A stretch of 46,183 nucleotides of DNA from DATGLE01 sp035294325 (GCA_035294325.1 DATGLE010000228.1:1-46183), one strand, 5' to 3'; positions 16,558 to 25,436 are shown, counted from the first letter of the stretch. Translations and numbers: made by a program. Notes: generated by a model from the sequence alone, not told the origin.

Positions 16558-17928
16558 CTACTTCCAGGTGACACGTTCGAGCAGGTACGCGGGCAGTTCG
16601 GAGATTGGCACGCGCACCTGCGTCATCTCGTCGCGCTCGCGCACCGTCACCGTCTGGTCGTCAAGCGTCTGGAAATCGACGGTCACGCAATAGGGCGTGC
16701 CGATTTCGTCCTGGCGGCGATAGCGGCGTCCGATATTCTGGATATCGTCGTACTGCGCGACCATCAACCGCTGCAATTTCCGGTAGATGTCTTTAGCGGT
16801 TGTGACAAGCTCCTCTTTGTTCTTTTGCAGCGGCAGCACCGCAACCTTCACCGGGGCCAGCCAGGGATGCAGGTGCAGCACCGTGCGATCATTGCCCTTG
16901 CCCATCGGATCCGGCTGCTCTTCGTAGGCGTCGAGCAGCAGATTGAGGAAGGTGCGATCAACGCCGCCGGAGGTCTCGACGATCCAGGGAATATAGCGTT
17001 CCTTCGTCACCGGATCGGTGTAGCTCAGGTCCTGGCCGCTGAAGAGGCTGTGTCGTGAGAGGTCCCAGTCCTGGCGCCAGTGGATGCCCTCCCACTCCTG
17101 CCAGCCGAGCACCGTCTGGTATTCGATATCGAATGCCTGTCTGGCGTAGTGGGCGAGTTCGTCGGGGCCGTGCTCGCGGAAGCGCAGGCGATCCGTGTGG
17201 TTGATGATGCCCCGGTACCACTCGAAGCGGTACTGCTTCCAGTAATCGAACCACTTCTGCATCTCACTGGGATGCACGAAGAACTGGAGGTCCCATTGCT
17301 CGAATTCGCGCTGGCGGAACAGGAAGTTGCCCGGCGTGACCTCGTTGCGGAACGCCTTCCCGATCTGGCAGATACCGAAGGGGATCTGCATGCGCGAGGA
17401 TTTCAGCACGTTATCGTAGTCCAGGTAGATGTTCTGGCACGCCTCGCCGCGCAGGTATGTCTTCATGCGCTCGCCCTCGACCACGCCGAGGTAGGTCTCC
17501 ATCAGCAGGTTGAAGACGCGCGGCTCGCTGGTCAGTTCGCCGCCGCAGACGGGACACTTATGCTGTTCCAGGTTCTCTACCGGCAACTGGTCGATACGGA
17601 AGCGGCGCTTGCAGTTCTTGCACTCGACCAGGCGATCAACGAAGTTCTCGACGTGGCCGCTGGCCTCCCACACGCGCGGGTGAGTGATGTTCGCGCCCTC
17701 GATGCCAACGACGTTATCGTTGAGCTGCACCATCGACCACCACCAGTAGCGCCTGATGTTGTTGCGCAGCTCCACTCCGAGCGGACCAAAGTCGTAGATG
17801 CCCGCGACGCCGCCATAGATCTCGGAGTTTGGATAGACGAAGCCGCGCCGTTTGCACAGTGAAACGATCTTCTCGATGGGAACCAGAGGCGTGTCCTGAA
17901 TCGCTTTTCTCTCTTCTGTTTGCGTCAT
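16558..17928 (-). CDS. glyS: Glycyl-tRNA synthetase, single-chain dimeric type
   Basis: Charges tRNA-Gly. The 456-residue class II enzyme shows GIYDFGPLGVELRNNI at about 43-58, a zinc-binding-like pair of CxxC motifs (CKNC near 104 and CPVC near 128), class II motif 2 around FRNEVTPGNFLFRQREFEQWD, and the C-terminal anticodon-binding domain. The ATG at 17928 has GGAGG upstream. The GTG at 17946, which would add six residues, overlaps that ribosome binding site. Expression is controlled by the T-box leader just upstream. Confidence 0.95.
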   Translation of the reverse strand: MTQTEERKAIQDTPLVPIEKIVSLCKRRGFVYPNSEIYGGVAGIYDFGPLGVELRNNIRRYWWWSMVQLNDNVVGIEGANITHPRVWEASGHVENFVDRLVECKNCKRRFRIDQLPVENLEQHKCPVCGGELTSEPRVFNLLMETYLGVVEGERMKTYLRGEACQNIYLDYDNVLKSSRMQIPFGICQIGKAFRNEVTPGNFLFRQREFEQWDLQFFVHPSEMQKWFDYWKQYRFEWYRGIINHTDRLRFREHGPDELAHYARQAFDIEYQTVLGWQEWEGIHWRQDWDLSRHSLFSGQDLSYTDPVTKERYIPWIVETSGGVDRTFLNLLLDAYEEQPDPMGKGNDRTVLHLHPWLAPVKVAVLPLQKNKEELVTTAKDIYRKLQRLMVAQYDDIQNIGRRYRRQDEIGTPYCVTVDFQTLDDQTVTVRERDEMTQVRVPISELPAYLLERVTWK

Positions 17929-17946
17929 GAGTGGTAAAACCTCCAC

Positions 17947-17980
17947 AAAAAAATCCCCAGGCGTTCAATACGCCCAGGGA
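17947..17980 (-). terminator. T-box regulated intrinsic terminator
   Basis: On the minus strand CCCTGGGCGT pairs with ACGCCTGGGG (including G-U pairs) around a short ATTGA loop region. Seven T residues follow, ending 19 bases before the glyS ATG. Confidence 0.9.
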
Positions 17981-18213
17981 CGAATGCGCCTGCGTAGCGC
18001 CTGGGGCAGCTACGTCTTGCGGCGACATGCGCGGTTCCACCCTGCTTCTTCACCTTCAAACGGTGAAGCCACTCATTCTCACAAATTCCAACTCCGAAGC
18101 GCCCTTCACCCGTTACGAATTGCCGACCTCGCACCATCTATCGGCTCGCTGCTATCCCTCGCGGGTTACTCCTCTTCATCAACGTTGGAGAATTTTCCGT
18201 TGTTTGTATGTAC
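17947..18213 (-). promoter_or_regulatory. T-box riboswitch leader for glyS
   Basis: On the minus strand the leader carries the stem I elements GAAGAGGAGTAA and AGCGAGCC...GATGGTGCGAGG. A GGC triplet (Gly codon, about 18101-18103) sits in the region expected for the specifier. The hallmark T-box AGGGTGGAACCGCG is at 18030-18043. A CGTCCCT downstream can pair with AGGG to make the antiterminator; the competing terminator is at 17947-17980. Uncharged tRNA-Gly would favour read-through into glyS. Confidence 0.92.
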
Positions 18214-18219
18214 CGGACC

Positions 18220-18248
18220 AGTATAGCGAAAATAGAGGAAAGATGCAA
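18220..18248 (-). promoter_or_regulatory. glyS promoter
   Basis: Minus strand: TTGCAT (complement of 18243-18248), 17-base spacer, TATACT (complement of 18220-18225). The predicted start near 18213 gives a leader of about 285 bases that contains the whole T-box. The -35 box lies inside the upstream terminator hairpin. Confidence 0.75.
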
Positions 18249-18285
18249 GGGCTGTCACGTATGCGACTGCCCTTGCATCTTTCCT
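18236..18285 (-). terminator. Hairpin terminator after the small membrane protein gene
   Basis: AGGAAAGATGCAAGGGC at 18236 pairs with its complement ending at 18285, with a 16-base loop that has further pairing. It starts one base after the stop of the 40-residue gene. It overlaps the glyS -35 box. Confidence 0.75.
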
Positions 18286-18408
18286 TCATTTAGCTTTGCG
18301 CCCTATACGATCCATGATAATCGGCACTACCACTGAAATCGCGGTGAACGCCGCGACAGCAGCGTAGGCCCAGGCCAGCGTTTTACCAACCGGCGGCTTC
18401 TTATGCAT
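18286..18408 (-). CDS. Small single-span membrane protein, 40 residues
   Basis: Too short for most gene callers. GGAG lies eight bases before the ATG at 18408. The product starts MHKKPPVGKTLAW, has one hydrophobic helix at about residues 11-32, and ends in a basic tail DRIGRKAK. A terminator hairpin follows the stop directly. The basic ends and single helix suggest an integral membrane peptide. Function unknown; GC use is like that of its neighbours. Confidence 0.65.
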   Translation of the reverse strand: MHKKPPVGKTLAWAYAAVAAFTAISVVVPIIMDRIGRKAK

Positions 18409-18484
18409 TGCATATGCTCCTTCTCTGGCACTAACTTCCTATCGACAATACGAACATGCCAGCAAAAGGATGCATTTTGCAGCG

Positions 18485-19270
18485 CTATTCGCTTACCGGC
18501 GTATGAGTGGGCGTGTGCGCGTTGATGAAGGCGAGCACGCGCTTCCAGGCGTCAGCGGAGGCTTCGGCGAATTCGCTCTGCCTGCGATCAAAGAAGCTGT
18601 GGGGCGCGCCCGGATAGATAACGATTTCATGCTCAACGCCGGCCTGGTCCAGTTTTTCATCGAGTAGATGCACATTGCTCACCGGAATGCTCTGGTCGGC
18701 TTCACCAAAGAGGCCGAGCGCGGGGCAGGTCAGCTTATCGGCGCGATCAAGCAGCGTGCCCTGGCCGCCGAGGTTGCGCGTCATGCCAGCGTAGAAGCCG
18801 ATGATGCCGGCCAGGCCAAAATGCGGGTTGGTGCCGGCAATGAAAGAGAAGGTGCCGCCCATGCAGAAGCCGACGGTGAAGGTTGGCCGGCCGCTGCCAT
18901 CGCCCGTGCGCAGGTAAGCCAGCGCGGCGTCGACATCGGCGAAGAAAGTCTGCTGCTGTATTTGCTGCACATGTGGCATGTACTCGAACGAGTCGTCGCG
19001 CGCGGTCAGACCGGCGGTACGGCCAAAATAATCAATCGCCACCGCTTTGGTGCCGGTTTCGGCGAAACGCAGCGCCAGGTCTTTGTAGAACTGGTGCAGC
19101 CCGCGCACATCGGGAAAGATCACTATCTGCGCTCCCGTGGGATGCTCAGGATGCGCAGCATACGCCGCGAAGCGATTGCCGTCCGCGGCCGTCAGTACGA
19201 TATCTTCGCCGCGTGCGCCGCCGTTGGCGCCAGGAGGCACAGGAGGACGTGCATTGTCATCGTAACACAT
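18485..19270 (-). CDS. Dienelactone hydrolase family protein
   Basis: 261-residue alpha/beta hydrolase with the cysteine nucleophile of this family in GFCMGG (Cys near 142). The acid is in GEADQSIP (near 196) and the His is in GAPHSFFD (near 226). Family members open dienelactones in aromatic degradation, but many have broader esterase roles. It stands alone on the minus strand with its own promoter at 19322-19350. Confidence 0.88.
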   Translation of the reverse strand: MCYDDNARPPVPPGANGGARGEDIVLTAADGNRFAAYAAHPEHPTGAQIVIFPDVRGLHQFYKDLALRFAETGTKAVAIDYFGRTAGLTARDDSFEYMPHVQQIQQQTFFADVDAALAYLRTGDGSGRPTFTVGFCMGGTFSFIAGTNPHFGLAGIIGFYAGMTRNLGGQGTLLDRADKLTCPALGLFGEADQSIPVSNVHLLDEKLDQAGVEHEIVIYPGAPHSFFDRRQSEFAEASADAWKRVLAFINAHTPTHTPVSE

Positions 19271-19321
19271 AGTGTAATGCTCTCCTTCTCAAAGATACTG
19301 TATGGTTTTTTTACTTCAGAA

Positions 19322-19350
19322 AGTATAGTATCAAAAATGTCCATTGTATA
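19322..19350 (-). promoter_or_regulatory. Promoter of the dienelactone hydrolase gene
   Basis: Minus strand: TATACA as a -35 (four of six consensus bases; complement of 19345-19350), 17-base spacer, TATACT as a -10 (complement of 19322-19327), about 50 bases before the ATG. Confidence 0.5.
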
Positions 19351-19370
19351 GTCCCCGGGGCAAAACGCAG

Positions 19371-20165
19371 CTATAGCAGGATCAGATCTCTTCTTCTCAG
19401 CCAGAAATCGGCCAGCAAGGTCAATCCTACGATATAGCCCGCCGCCAGCAATAGCATCGCCGCCCCATAGAGATCAATGGCTGTCCCCTGGCCGAAACCA
19501 TAGCTGGCGCTGAGCGGCGCCAGCGGAATGCGCAGTACGGTGAGATATTGCGCGACAATACCGGGATTGGTATTGGAGTAGAGGATGCCGGCCAGCCAGG
19601 CCAGAAAGATAATCTGTATCCTGCGCGTGGCGATGGGTGTCGAGAGCGCGACGGTCAGCGTCGAGAGGATCATACAGTTCAGCAGCAGCCCGATAGCCCC
19701 GGGCAGCATATTGCTCACCGTCGCGCCCTGAATGCCGAGCACAGGAATGTGAGCGTGATAGCCCGCCGCCAGCAGCAGCGTCAGCAGGAAGAGCGGAATG
19801 CGCAGCGCCGCCGTTGCCAGGACCAGGCCGCGCAGGTAGGAGGAGCGCGAAGAGAGCCGCGCTAATGGCAGGTAGAGGCGCGCGCTCATGGCCCGCCGCG
19901 CCATCACAATCGTATCCAGGATGGCGAGAACGCCAAGTCCCTGTCCCGCCGTTCCGTAGAAATACGTGACATTGCCGCCGAACTCGTAGAAGAACAGCGC
20001 GTACAAAAACCAGACAAAGACGATATCGCCCAGGATCCAGCCGCTGCGCACATAGCTCTTGAGTGTGAAGCGTGCCACGGTTAGCTCCGGCCTGCGCCAC
20101 AGGGCCATAAGCGCCCGCAAGAACGACGAAGCTACGCTGGCCGGCTGAAGATCGATCTCCCTCAT
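19371..20165 (-). CDS. ABC-2-like transporter permease
   Basis: 264 residues with about six hydrophobic segments and little else conserved. Its ATG overlaps the stop of the ATPase gene (ATGA, 20162-20165), which makes it the membrane half of a two-gene exporter. The family call rests on topology and on the partner gene, since ABC-2 permeases diverge quickly. Confidence 0.75.
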   Translation of the reverse strand: MREIDLQPASVASSFLRALMALWRRPELTVARFTLKSYVRSGWILGDIVFVWFLYALFFYEFGGNVTYFYGTAGQGLGVLAILDTIVMARRAMSARLYLPLARLSSRSSYLRGLVLATAALRIPLFLLTLLLAAGYHAHIPVLGIQGATVSNMLPGAIGLLLNCMILSTLTVALSTPIATRRIQIIFLAWLAGILYSNTNPGIVAQYLTVLRIPLAPLSASYGFGQGTAIDLYGAAMLLLAAGYIVGLTLLADFWLRRRDLILL

Positions 20166-21127
20166 CGCTTACCCTCCTGTTCCGTGCGGGCGCGAGCCGC
20201 GCCGCTGGCGATGGGCGTATCTGGACCATCGCCGTCGCCTGTTGTGCTCACATAGACTTCCTCAAGCGAACGGCTCACAGGGTTGAGCGATACGATAGGA
20301 ATGCCTGTGGAAACGAGCGCGGCGAGAATCGCCGGCTGAGCAGCTTCGGTGCAGCGCAGCAGATTGCCCTGTGTCTCGATAATCTGATCCGCGATTTGCA
20401 ATTGCTCCACCACCGACTGCGCCGATTGCCGGGCAGCCAGCGCGATCTCCACCACGCCCGGCGAGTGCAGCAAGTCGGCGACGCTGCCACTGAGGATCAG
20501 TCTCCCGCGCCGCAGGATGCCCACAGCGTCGCAGAGGGCCTCGACCTCAGCGAGATAGTGTGAGCAGAGGAGGATGGTCTTGCCCTGTTTGCGCAGTGCG
20601 GCAATGCTCTGGCGCACCTCCCACTGGCTGCGCGGATCCAGCCCGCTTGTCGGCTCATCCAGAATCAACAGCTCCGGCTCGCTGAGCAACGCCTGAGCGA
20701 TAGCGAGGCGCTGGAGCATGCCCTTCGAGTAGGTAGCGATGGCGCGGTCCGCCGCCTCGTGCAGTTTAACCTCTTCAAGCACGTGCGCGACGCGCGCGCG
20801 GTTCGCGTGATCCCACAGGCCGGAAAGCTGGCCCAGGTAGGAGAGATAGGCGCGACCACTGAAACGCGTCTCGAAGATCGGGCGTTCATGAACGTAGCCG
20901 ATACGCCGGTGTGCGCGCTGCACCTCTTCTTCGCCAAGCACACGCACGCGCCCGGAGGTAGGGAAAATGAAGCCCATAAGGATGCGTACCAGCGTCGATT
21001 TGCCTGCTCCGTTCTCTCCCAGCAGGCCGAAGGTTGTGCCTTCTTCGATGGTAAGCGTGATATTGTTAAGCGCGGTAAAGCGCCTGCTATAGACTTTGCT
21101 GAGTTCTATGCATTCAATAGCTGCCAT
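20162..21127 (-). CDS. ABC transporter ATP-binding protein
   Basis: 321 residues counted from ATG 21127. Walker A is GENGAGKST near 38-46, the signature is YSKGMLQRLAIAQ near 131-143, Walker B is LLILDEPTSGLDP near 152-164, and the switch His is in LLCSHYL near 188. A C-terminal extension of about 80 residues is typical of ABC-2 exporters. An ATG at 21157 is possible, but the promoter places the transcript start at about 21159. The internal ATG also has AAAGGA upstream. Confidence 0.9.
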   Translation of the reverse strand: MAAIECIELSKVYSRRFTALNNITLTIEEGTTFGLLGENGAGKSTLVRILMGFIFPTSGRVRVLGEEEVQRAHRRIGYVHERPIFETRFSGRAYLSYLGQLSGLWDHANRARVAHVLEEVKLHEAADRAIATYSKGMLQRLAIAQALLSEPELLILDEPTSGLDPRSQWEVRQSIAALRKQGKTILLCSHYLAEVEALCDAVGILRRGRLILSGSVADLLHSPGVVEIALAARQSAQSVVEQLQIADQIIETQGNLLRCTEAAQPAILAALVSTGIPIVSLNPVSRSLEEVYVSTTGDGDGPDTPIASGAARARTEQEGKR

Positions 21128-21165
21128 GTTGCGATTCCTTTCATCCGATGCTGGCATACCTCTCT

Positions 21166-21195
21166 ACTATAACCTCTGGAGTAGCGAGTGGACAA
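21166..21195 (-). promoter_or_regulatory. Promoter of the ABC exporter operon
   Basis: Minus strand: TTGTCC (complement of 21190-21195), 18-base spacer, TATAGT (complement of 21166-21171). It supports the shorter ATPase start. Confidence 0.6.
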
Positions 21196-21481
21196 GATGT
21201 GCCGCATAAGTCGTCAGGGCTTTCTCCTGCTCGAATGCATCAGGCAAGACTCGCAGGGCTTCGCCCTGCTCGAAAAGAGGGAACGGGTGCGGATCGCGCG
21301 TGGTGGGAGAAGGGAAAGCCTGCATAAGTTATAGGCAGGAGCGTATGAGGCTGTGTTCCTGACAATCCGATCAAAAAGGCTATACCCTTGTAGAACACAT
21401 ATCCGTGATGGTATAATACAATCCGGGCGAGGACAGCAGGTCCCCGCCCGAACTTGTGTGAGAGAGAAGCGAAGCGCCGCT
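21196..21481 (+). promoter_or_regulatory. Leader and promoter region of the metallo-hydrolase gene
   Basis: No gene is supported between the ABC promoter and 21481. TATAAT at 21412-21417, with TTGTAG 18 bases upstream, is a likely promoter for the plus-strand gene. Its leader holds a hairpin at 21422-21450 (CGGGCG...CGCCCG, inner GGAC/GTCC). Further upstream GCAGGGC-TTC-GCCCTGC at 21251-21267 is a short perfect hairpin, within a local direct repeat of CAGGGCTT...CTGCTCGAA. Confidence 0.5.
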
Positions 21482-22135
21482 ATGGAAATTTCCTGGTTGG
21501 GACACTCCTGTTTCGTGTTGCGTGGGAAAAATGTAGTCTTAGTCACCGATCCTTTCTCTCCTCAGCAGGTCCCCGCGCAGGGGGGAGCCTCCCGGCTGAG
21601 TAAGATCAACGCCTCTATCGTCACCGTCAGCCACCAGCATCCCGGGCATAACTATGTCCAGGGTGTGGGCGGCAGCCCGCGTATTGTACGTGGGCCAGGC
21701 GAGTACGAGATCAGTGACGTTCTGATTACGGGCGTTGCTGCCTACCACGATAACCAGCGTGGCAAGCAGTACGGACGCAACACCATCTACGTTATTCATA
21801 TGGACGATCTGGTGATCTGCCACCTGGGAGACCTGGGCCACACGTTGCAAGAAGAGCAGTTAGAAGAGGTCGCGGACGCCGATGTCTTATTGCTGCCCAT
21901 CGCGGGAGACCATACCATTGATGCGACGCAGGCGGCGGAGATCATCAGCCAGGTAGAGCCGCGTATCGTCATTCCTATGCATTACCGTCCATCTACAGGC
22001 GAAGCGCCTGACCCCCTCGACAAATTTTGCCGGGAGATGGGTATTGAAGCGGCGAACATACAGAGTAAGCTCGTTGTCACACGCAATAGTCTGCCTGCGG
22101 AGACGCAGGTGATGGTATTATCTCTACGGTCATAA
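21482..22135 (+). CDS. Metallo-beta-lactamase-fold hydrolase with an altered metal motif
   Basis: 217 residues of the UPF0173/UlaG-like Lactamase_B type, starting MEISWLGHSCFVL. The usual HxHxDH metal motif reads HQHPGH near residues 44-49, so the Asp ligand is replaced by Gly. Later ligands look kept: HLGDLGH near 119-125 and PMHY near 167. The ATG at 21482 has only a weak ribosome binding site. Substrate unknown; loss of one metal ligand may change or reduce activity. Confidence 0.8.
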   Translation: MEISWLGHSCFVLRGKNVVLVTDPFSPQQVPAQGGASRLSKINASIVTVSHQHPGHNYVQGVGGSPRIVRGPGEYEISDVLITGVAAYHDNQRGKQYGRNTIYVIHMDDLVICHLGDLGHTLQEEQLEEVADADVLLLPIAGDHTIDATQAAEIISQVEPRIVIPMHYRPSTGEAPDPLDKFCREMGIEAANIQSKLVVTRNSLPAETQVMVLSLRS

Positions 22136-22209
22136 AGGTAATTCGTATTATTCGTTTTTAATGCGTTCTTCGTTTATTAGAGTGTGCCTGATTGCTGACA
22201 TCCTCTCGT

Positions 22210-22317
22210 GCTCGTGCCTGCGGCACTCGCTTGAGGACGATCCATTGTGGTGTGGAAGATACGCTGTGCGCATCTTCCACACCACAATGGATCGTCCCAG
22301 GTGCGGCGAAGCCGCAC
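22210..22317 (-). repeat. Composite hairpin element, copy 4
   Basis: Read on the minus strand it holds all three parts. A short perfect hairpin GTGCGGC-GAA-GCCGCAC lies at 22301-22317. The long inverted repeat is 22235-22297, with 26-base perfect arms plus a cgc/gcg tip. The conserved 21-base hairpin is 22210-22230. Within the latter, one C-G pair of other copies has become T-A on both sides, a compensating change. Confidence 0.85.
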
Positions 22318-22406
22318 GAAAGTTGGGCGAGAGAGAGCGAGGCCGCTGAGCATCAGGATCTCTCTTAGAACGGTCAGACTCCTGCATAATTAAGGAGGGT
22401 TTTTCT

Positions 22407-24089
22407 ATGTCAAAATTCATCTTCGTAACAGGCGGTGTAGCGTCATCAGTGGGCAAAGGTATCAGCGTAGCCTCGCTGGGGCGCCTCCTCAAAAATCGCG
22501 GAGTCTCCGTCTCGCTCATGAAGTTAGATCCCTATATCAATGTTGATCCCGGCACCATGTCCCCTTACCAGCATGGCGAGGTTTTTGTGACCGATGATGG
22601 CGCCGAGACCGACCTGGATCTGGGTCATTACGAGCGCTTCACCGACGAACCGGCCTACCAGGCGAACAATGTGACCACGGGCCAGGTCTATGCCTCGGTA
22701 ATTGGCAAGGAGCGGCGTGGCGAATATCTCGGCGGCACCATCCAGGTTGTTCCCCATATTACCAACGAAATTAAAGAGCGGATCCACGCGGTAGCGCGCC
22801 ACTCGGATGCCGATGTAGTGATCGTAGAGGTCGGCGGCACCGTCGGCGATATCGAGGGCGAGCCGTTTCTGGAGGCGATTCGCCAGATGCGCAAGGATGT
22901 AGGCCGGCGCGACGTGCTCTATTTGCATGTGACGCTGCTGCCATATCTTGGCGCCACCAGGGAGTTAAAGACGAAGCCGACGCAGCACAGCGTCAAGGAA
23001 CTCCTGCGCGTCGGTATTCAGCCCGATGTGATCGTCTGCCGCTCCGATTACCCGGTCTCCGATGAACTGCGTGAGAAGATCGCGCTGTTCTGCAACATCG
23101 AGGCGCGCGCTGTCATTCCCCTGCTGACCGCCGAGACGATCTACGAGGTGCCGCTGGTGCTTGAGGAGGCTGGCCTGGGCGAGTTTCTGGTGCAGGAACT
23201 GGGATTGAAGCAGCAGGAGCCGCGTATGCAGGAGTGGCGGGATCTGGTGGCGAAGATCAAGCGTTCGCGCCCCGAACTGGCCGTCGGGCTGGTTGGCAAA
23301 TACGTCGATCTGCATGACGCGTACCTCTCTGTCACGGAAGCGCTGCATCACGCGGGCTGGTTCCATGATGTAGATGTGCATGTGAAGTGGATCAATTCTG
23401 AGGCGCTGGAGCATATGGGCGAAAGCTATGCCGAAGCGCTGGAGGATGTCGCGGGCATCGTCGTGCCTGGCGGCTTCGGCCATCGCGGCATCGAGGGCAA
23501 GATCAAGGCCGCTGGCTTTGCGCGGCGCAGGAATATTCCGTATCTGGGCCTGTGCCTGGGCCTGCATGTTGCCGTGATAGAACTGGCCCGCAACGTGCTG
23601 GGCCTTGCCGGCGCGAACAGCACCGAGTTCGATCCGCAGACGCCCTATCCCGTCATCGACCTGATGCCCACGCAGCGCCAGGTCGCGGATAAGGGCGGGA
23701 CGATGCGCCTGGGCAACTGGGTGTGCTGCCTTACGCCGGGCACCAGGACCTATGCAGCGTATGGTGAGCCAATTGTCTTCGAACGACACCGCCATCGCTA
23801 CGAGTTCAACAACGAGTTTCGCAAACGCATGGAGACGCACGGGCTGGTCGTGAGCGGTCGTTCCGCCGATAACAGTCTGGTAGAGGTGATCGAACTGGCG
23901 CAGCATCCCTGGTTCGTCGCTTCCCAGTTCCATCCCGAGTTCAAGAGCCGCCCCACGCGCCCGCATCCGCTCTTCCGCGATTTCATCGGCGCGTGCGTGC
24001 AAACGATGCAGCAGAGGCGTAAGAAAGAGGATGCGCTATTCGAGCTGGAGCCTAGCTGCGCCCGCTCGGAATCGCGCGTCGAGATGTGA
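22407..24089 (+). CDS. pyrG: CTP synthase
   Basis: Makes CTP from UTP, ATP and glutamine. 560 residues in the normal two-domain layout. The N-terminal amidoligase starts KFIFVTGGVASSVGKGISVASLG, with KLDPYINVDPGTMSP and DLDLGHYERF following. The C-terminal class I glutamine amidotransferase has the nucleophile Cys in GLCLGLHVAV near 380. The catalytic His/Glu are in QFHPEFKSRP near 515-520. AAGGAGG precedes the ATG. It is followed after nine bases by the PRC/MgtE_N/CBS gene. Confidence 0.97.
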   Translation: MSKFIFVTGGVASSVGKGISVASLGRLLKNRGVSVSLMKLDPYINVDPGTMSPYQHGEVFVTDDGAETDLDLGHYERFTDEPAYQANNVTTGQVYASVIGKERRGEYLGGTIQVVPHITNEIKERIHAVARHSDADVVIVEVGGTVGDIEGEPFLEAIRQMRKDVGRRDVLYLHVTLLPYLGATRELKTKPTQHSVKELLRVGIQPDVIVCRSDYPVSDELREKIALFCNIEARAVIPLLTAETIYEVPLVLEEAGLGEFLVQELGLKQQEPRMQEWRDLVAKIKRSRPELAVGLVGKYVDLHDAYLSVTEALHHAGWFHDVDVHVKWINSEALEHMGESYAEALEDVAGIVVPGGFGHRGIEGKIKAAGFARRRNIPYLGLCLGLHVAVIELARNVLGLAGANSTEFDPQTPYPVIDLMPTQRQVADKGGTMRLGNWVCCLTPGTRTYAAYGEPIVFERHRHRYEFNNEFRKRMETHGLVVSGRSADNSLVEVIELAQHPWFVASQFHPEFKSRPTRPHPLFRDFIGACVQTMQQRRKKEDALFELEPSCARSESRVEM

Positions 24090-24098
24090 TAAAAGAAT

Positions 24099-25394
24099 AT
24101 GCTATACCTGAGCCAATTGCTCGGCATGCCGGTTGATAACCAGCAGGGCGAGCGTGTGGGAAAAATCACTGATGTGCTGGTTTCAGCCGCACGGATAGGG
24201 CAGAGTGCAGCGGTCTATCCTGACCGGCTGCTGGTCGAAGGCGAGGATGAGCAATCCTGGCTCATTACCCTCGACGCTATCGAACGGCTCGATGGTGCGC
24301 TGCGCCTGCGTATGCCGGTAGAGCAGCTTGAGCGACAGCCAGAGGAGCCATTGGAGCAGGAGATCTATCTTGCGCGCGACGTGCTCGATAAGCAGATCAT
24401 TGATATCTCGCGCAAGAAGGCGGTGCGCGTCAATGACATCTGCTTCGGCGATGACTGGCAGGTTCTGGGCGTTGATGATAGCATCTTTGGAGTGGTGCGG
24501 CGCATCGCGCCATCCTGGCTGCTGGGCGCCAGTGGCCGCCGCGTTTCAGCGACGTTGATCCCGTGGAAACGCGTCGAGCTTGTCGGCGGTCAGAACATGG
24601 AGGAGCAGGAGGAGCGCATCGAGACCGGCCCGCATCCCGTGGTGCGCTCGCCGAGCGGCCACCTGGCCGATCTCCACCCTGCTGATATTGCCGAGATCGT
24701 GCATCAGCTCACTCCCGGTCAGGGCGCGCGCCTCCTCGAAACGCTCGACGACGAGACCGCCGCCGATACGATGGAGGAGATTGATACCGAGCGCCAGCGC
24801 CACATCCTGGAAAATATCGAGGCCGAGCGCGCCGCCAATATCTTGCAGGCAATGGGGCCTGATGAGGCCGCCGATCTGCTCGCGCAGTTGCCCGAAGATC
24901 GCGCTCAGGAACTACTGCGCCTGATGAACCCCGAAGAGTCCGAGGATGTGCGGGAACTGCTGGAGTACGAAGCCAATACCGCCGGCGGGCTGATGACCAC
25001 GGACTACATCGTGCTCGATCAAACGCGCACCGTGGCCGAAGCCCTGGCGTCGGTGCGCGCGAATATCCTGGAGAATGATGTGCGCATCGCCTACATCTAT
25101 TGCACGGAGGACGAGACGCAGGAGGAACAGCGGGTGCTTGGCGTGGTCTCGCTCTGGGATCTCCTGGCGGCGGACACAACGCAGGTGTTACGCGACCTGA
25201 TGGAGACCGATGTCGTCACGGTGCAGCCGGATAGCGATGCGCATACGGTTGCCGAAATTATGGCAAAGTACAATCTGCTGGCCGTGCCCGTTGTGAATGC
25301 CGATGGTATCCTTGAGGGCGTGGTGACGGTTGATGACGCCCTTGATGTGCTGCTCCCACCTGAGCGCAGGCGCAGGCCCCCGCGCATGTATTAA
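24099..25394 (+). CDS. Soluble PRC-barrel / MgtE_N / CBS-domain protein without a transporter domain
   Basis: 431 residues. PRC-barrel-like modules lie at about 1-75 and 88-165 (SQLLGMPV...GERVGKITDVLV; DVLDKQIIDI..KKAVRVNDI). An MgtE_N superhelical domain is at about 195-300 (LHPADIAEIVHQL, then repeated LE.L....AADLLAQLP). A CBS pair is at about 305-425. In MgtE these cytoplasmic domains sense Mg2+ and gate a membrane pore; here the protein ends after the CBS pair, with no hydrophobic segment. It could regulate a separate transporter or another metal-dependent target. It is closely linked to pyrG. Confidence 0.85.
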   Translation: MLYLSQLLGMPVDNQQGERVGKITDVLVSAARIGQSAAVYPDRLLVEGEDEQSWLITLDAIERLDGALRLRMPVEQLERQPEEPLEQEIYLARDVLDKQIIDISRKKAVRVNDICFGDDWQVLGVDDSIFGVVRRIAPSWLLGASGRRVSATLIPWKRVELVGGQNMEEQEERIETGPHPVVRSPSGHLADLHPADIAEIVHQLTPGQGARLLETLDDETAADTMEEIDTERQRHILENIEAERAANILQAMGPDEAADLLAQLPEDRAQELLRLMNPEESEDVRELLEYEANTAGGLMTTDYIVLDQTRTVAEALASVRANILENDVRIAYIYCTEDETQEEQRVLGVVSLWDLLAADTTQVLRDLMETDVVTVQPDSDAHTVAEIMAKYNLLAVPVVNADGILEGVVTVDDALDVLLPPERRRRPPRMY

Positions 25395-25436
25395 GGGGAT
25401 GCCTGCGCGCGGCTCCGTCACGCCAGGGATTAATTC

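Noticed and set aside
22965..24002. Long minus-strand open frame opposite pyrG
   Set aside because: It is a shadow of a GC-rich coding gene; the product has no family features and pyrG on the other strand is certain.
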